From: Paludibacteraceae bacterium
GTDB taxonomy: Bacteria; Bacteroidota; Bacteroidia; Bacteroidales; Paludibacteraceae
NCBI GenBank assembly: GCA_017558065.1
Contig: JAFYWK010000056.1
Coordinates: 62,001 to 126,000 of the forward strand
Length of the DNA: 64,000 bases
Direction of reading: 5' to 3'
Below the pieces are notes generated by a model. It was not told the DNA's origin, did not search any database, and saw only the letters and a program-made list of their open reading frames with translations. The position numbers were made by a program, and so were the translations under genes. Of the stretch, positions 62,358-64,000 are shown piece after piece (within the stretch, counting starts at the first letter, position 1; each line of letters begins with the position of its first letter).

Positions 62358-64000
62358 ATGCGTATACACTTTATAGCAATCGGTGGTGCTGCCATGCACA
62401 ATCTGGCAATGGCAGTGGCTACCAAAGCAGGATATGTGGTGACAGGGTCGGATGATGAGATATTCGACCCTGCGCGTACTCATCTCGAAAAAGCAGGACT
62501 GCTGCCTAAAGAGATGGGATGGCATCCAGAGAATATCACCTCTGATATTGATGCTATAATCTTAGGTATGCACGCGCGCGAGGATAATCCAGAGCTCGTT
62601 CGTGCACGTGAATTGGGAATCAAGATATATTCTTTCCCAGAATACCTATACGAGCAAACCAAAGACAAGATTCGCATCGTAGTGGGCGGTAGCCACGGCA
62701 AGACCTCTACGACCTCTATGATCTTGTATGTGCTCCAACGCCTAGGCATCGAAGCCGATTATATGGTAGGTGCTCAGATTGAGGGCTTCGAGCGCATGGT
62801 ACGCCTCTCTGATACCGCCAAATATGCAGTATTTGAGGGTGATGAATACCTAACATCTCCGCTTGACTTACGCTCTAAATTCTTGTGGTATCACCCTCAT
62901 GTGGCGATACTCACGGGTATAGCATGGGATCATATCAATGTATTCCCAACTTTTGATGGATATGTGGACACTTTCCGTAAGTTCGTCGATGGAATCGAGG
63001 AAAATGGCACATTCATCTACTATAAACACGACTCTAACTTGTGCGAGATCGCATCTCAAGCACGACCAGATATACAACTCGTTCCCTACGAAGCGTATAA
63101 CAATTCTACACCATCCTACACAACGCCACACAACGCTACACCATTCAAGATCTTCGGTCGCCACAATATGGAGAACCTGCAAGCTGCGGCATTGGCCTGC
63201 GAGCAAATAGGTGTGAAGAGAGAAGATTTCTACCGCGAGATTGCCACTTTCACGGGAGCAAGCAACCGATTGGAGTTTATCGATGAAATCGGCGATAATG
63301 TAGCATACAAAGACTTTGCACACTCTCCAAGCAAGCTTCGCGCGACAGTGAACGCAGTACGCGAGCATTATCCTAAGAAGCAACTAGTGGCTTGTATGGA
63401 GTTGCATACTTTCTCCAGTCTGATGGCAGACTTCTTGCCTCAGTACGAGGGATGTATGGAGCAAGCAGATAAAGCATTTGTGTACTTCAATCCTAAGGTT
63501 TTGGAGCACAAGAAACTGCCACCTATCTCCGCAGAAGAGGTTCGTAAGGCTTTTGGCACGGAAAATGTAGAAGTGTTTACTGACAGCCAACAGTTGCAAG
63601 CTCGTTTGCGCGAGATTGAGTATAAGAACACCGCCCTGCTGATGATGAGTTCGGGTAATTTTGACGGTGTGAACATCCCAGAGTTTGCACGAGAGTTGAT
63701 CAGCTCAAACAAAAACGAAGACCAATCAAAAAAACAAGCTAAACTACCCTATACACACTGCCTGAACTGCGGTGCTGAGCTTCAAGGTAAGTATTGCCAT
63801 GTCTGTGGACAAGAAGCCACTAGTAAAACACCTACAGTTGGTGCATTTTTAGTGGAGTATGCTAATCATGCTTTTATTTGGGATTCGAATTTCTTGAAAA
63901 CTATTTGGAACCTGATTAGTCGTCCTGGTCATCTGACCAAAGAGTTTATTGCAGGAAAGTTTGCGTCGCATGAACATCCGCTCAAACTGAATATGTTCCT
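62358..64000 (+). CDS. mpl: Mur ligase Mpl fused to a DUF3667-type zinc-ribbon protein (C-terminus beyond window)
   Basis: 547 codons are open from ATG at 62358 to the window edge. Residues 1-445 are UDP-MurNAc:peptide ligase Mpl, which reattaches recycled murein peptide: MRIHFIAIGGAAMHNLA, ATP loop VVGGSHGKTSTTSMIL, FEGDEYLTSPLDLR, GIAWDHINVFP, FTGASNRLEFI, DFAHSPSKLRATV and MMSSGNFDGVNIPEFA. Mpl should end near residue 450. Instead the frame goes on through a Lys/Gln-rich linker to HCLNCGAELQGKYCHVCGQE (four-Cys ribbon) and a DUF3667-like segment (WNLISRPGHLTKEFIAGKFA), normally a separate membrane protein. Residues about 248-263 (NNSTPSYTTPHNATP) are coded by the 10-bp satellite also found before dusB. 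Confidence 0.85.
   Translation, partial: MRIHFIAIGGAAMHNLAMAVATKAGYVVTGSDDEIFDPARTHLEKAGLLPKEMGWHPENITSDIDAIILGMHAREDNPELVRARELGIKIYSFPEYLYEQTKDKIRIVVGGSHGKTSTTSMILYVLQRLGIEADYMVGAQIEGFERMVRLSDTAKYAVFEGDEYLTSPLDLRSKFLWYHPHVAILTGIAWDHINVFPTFDGYVDTFRKFVDGIEENGTFIYYKHDSNLCEIASQARPDIQLVPYEAYNNSTPSYTTPHNATPFKIFGRHNMENLQAAALACEQIGVKREDFYREIATFTGASNRLEFIDEIGDNVAYKDFAHSPSKLRATVNAVREHYPKKQLVACMELHTFSSLMADFLPQYEGCMEQADKAFVYFNPKVLEHKKLPPISAEEVRKAFGTENVEVFTDSQQLQARLREIEYKNTALLMMSSGNFDGVNIPEFARELISSNKNEDQSKKQAKLPYTHCLNCGAELQGKYCHVCGQEATSKTPTVGAFLVEYANHAFIWDSNFLKTIWNLISRPGHLTKEFIAGKFASHEHPLKLNMF
63101..63147 (+). repeat. 10-bp satellite inside mpl
   Basis: Units ACAATTCTAC, ACCATCCTAC, ACAACGCCAC, ACAACGCTAC and ACCATTC, the same 10-bp repeat as at 49959-50079. 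The frame stays open. Confidence 0.85.

Overview
The window is chromosomal DNA of a Bacteroidales bacterium (phylum Bacteroidota); I cannot fix the family. The evidence is the promoter form (TTTG or CTTG, 20 bp, TAnnTTTG) seen upstream of many genes, a 286-residue RpoD without region 1.1, a fused SecDF, a PcrB-like synthase, GldD, SufB, a BspA-type leucine-rich-repeat protein and DUF4988/collagen-like lipoproteins. The biology points to starch and glycogen use: three GH13 proteins (one with a damaged active site), a GH57, a glycogen-synthase-like GT4, a glycogen debranching enzyme and large secreted proteins with starch-binding modules.

Layout. 1-8.1 kb (minus): a spermidine/putrescine ABC operon potA-potB-potC-potD, then a 978-residue TPR protein and an outer-membrane protein that runs off the left edge. 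8.1-14.6 kb: tRNA-Leu, tRNA-Cys, sufB, a large alpha-amylase with starch-binding modules, and initiator tRNA-Met. 14.6-21.7 kb (plus): secDF, clpP-clpX and a type I pullulanase lipoprotein. 21.8-33.5 kb (minus): rpoD, tRNA-Arg, then a seven-gene run manC, debranching enzyme, GT4, GH57, porin, clpC-like ATPase, trxA. 33.5-46.2 kb is accessory: an intact IS1595-type element, a DUF1016 nuclease, a 1408-residue starch-binding-type secreted protein, tiny genes and a NYN-domain gene that each end in the same hairpin-bearing module, an LRR protein and a GH3 remnant. 46.3-54.3 kb (plus) is housekeeping: gldD, pcrB-like, tadA, pgpH, dusB, typA, tig. 54.3-62.3 kb is accessory: a structured RNA leader before a collagen-like lipoprotein, a HEPN gene, a ParA-HEPN gene pair, and a MalS-like GH13 lying between two ~95-bp direct repeats. 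At the right edge an mpl-type Mur ligase reads without a stop into a DUF3667-type zinc-ribbon protein.

Three themes recur. (1) Short intergenic repeat families occur inside reading frames: twice inside manC, in the inter-AAA linker of the ClpC-like ATPase, inside mpl, at the start of dusB, and at the C-termini of the debranching enzyme and PotA. (2) There are candidate structured RNAs: a two-copy element with compensatory changes (8.3 and 14.3 kb) and a 5' leader with six helices (54.9-55.2 kb). (3) The best candidate for an undescribed defence-type system is the translationally coupled ParA-like ATPase and HEPN protein at 57.9-59.6 kb, beside another HEPN gene in AT-rich DNA.
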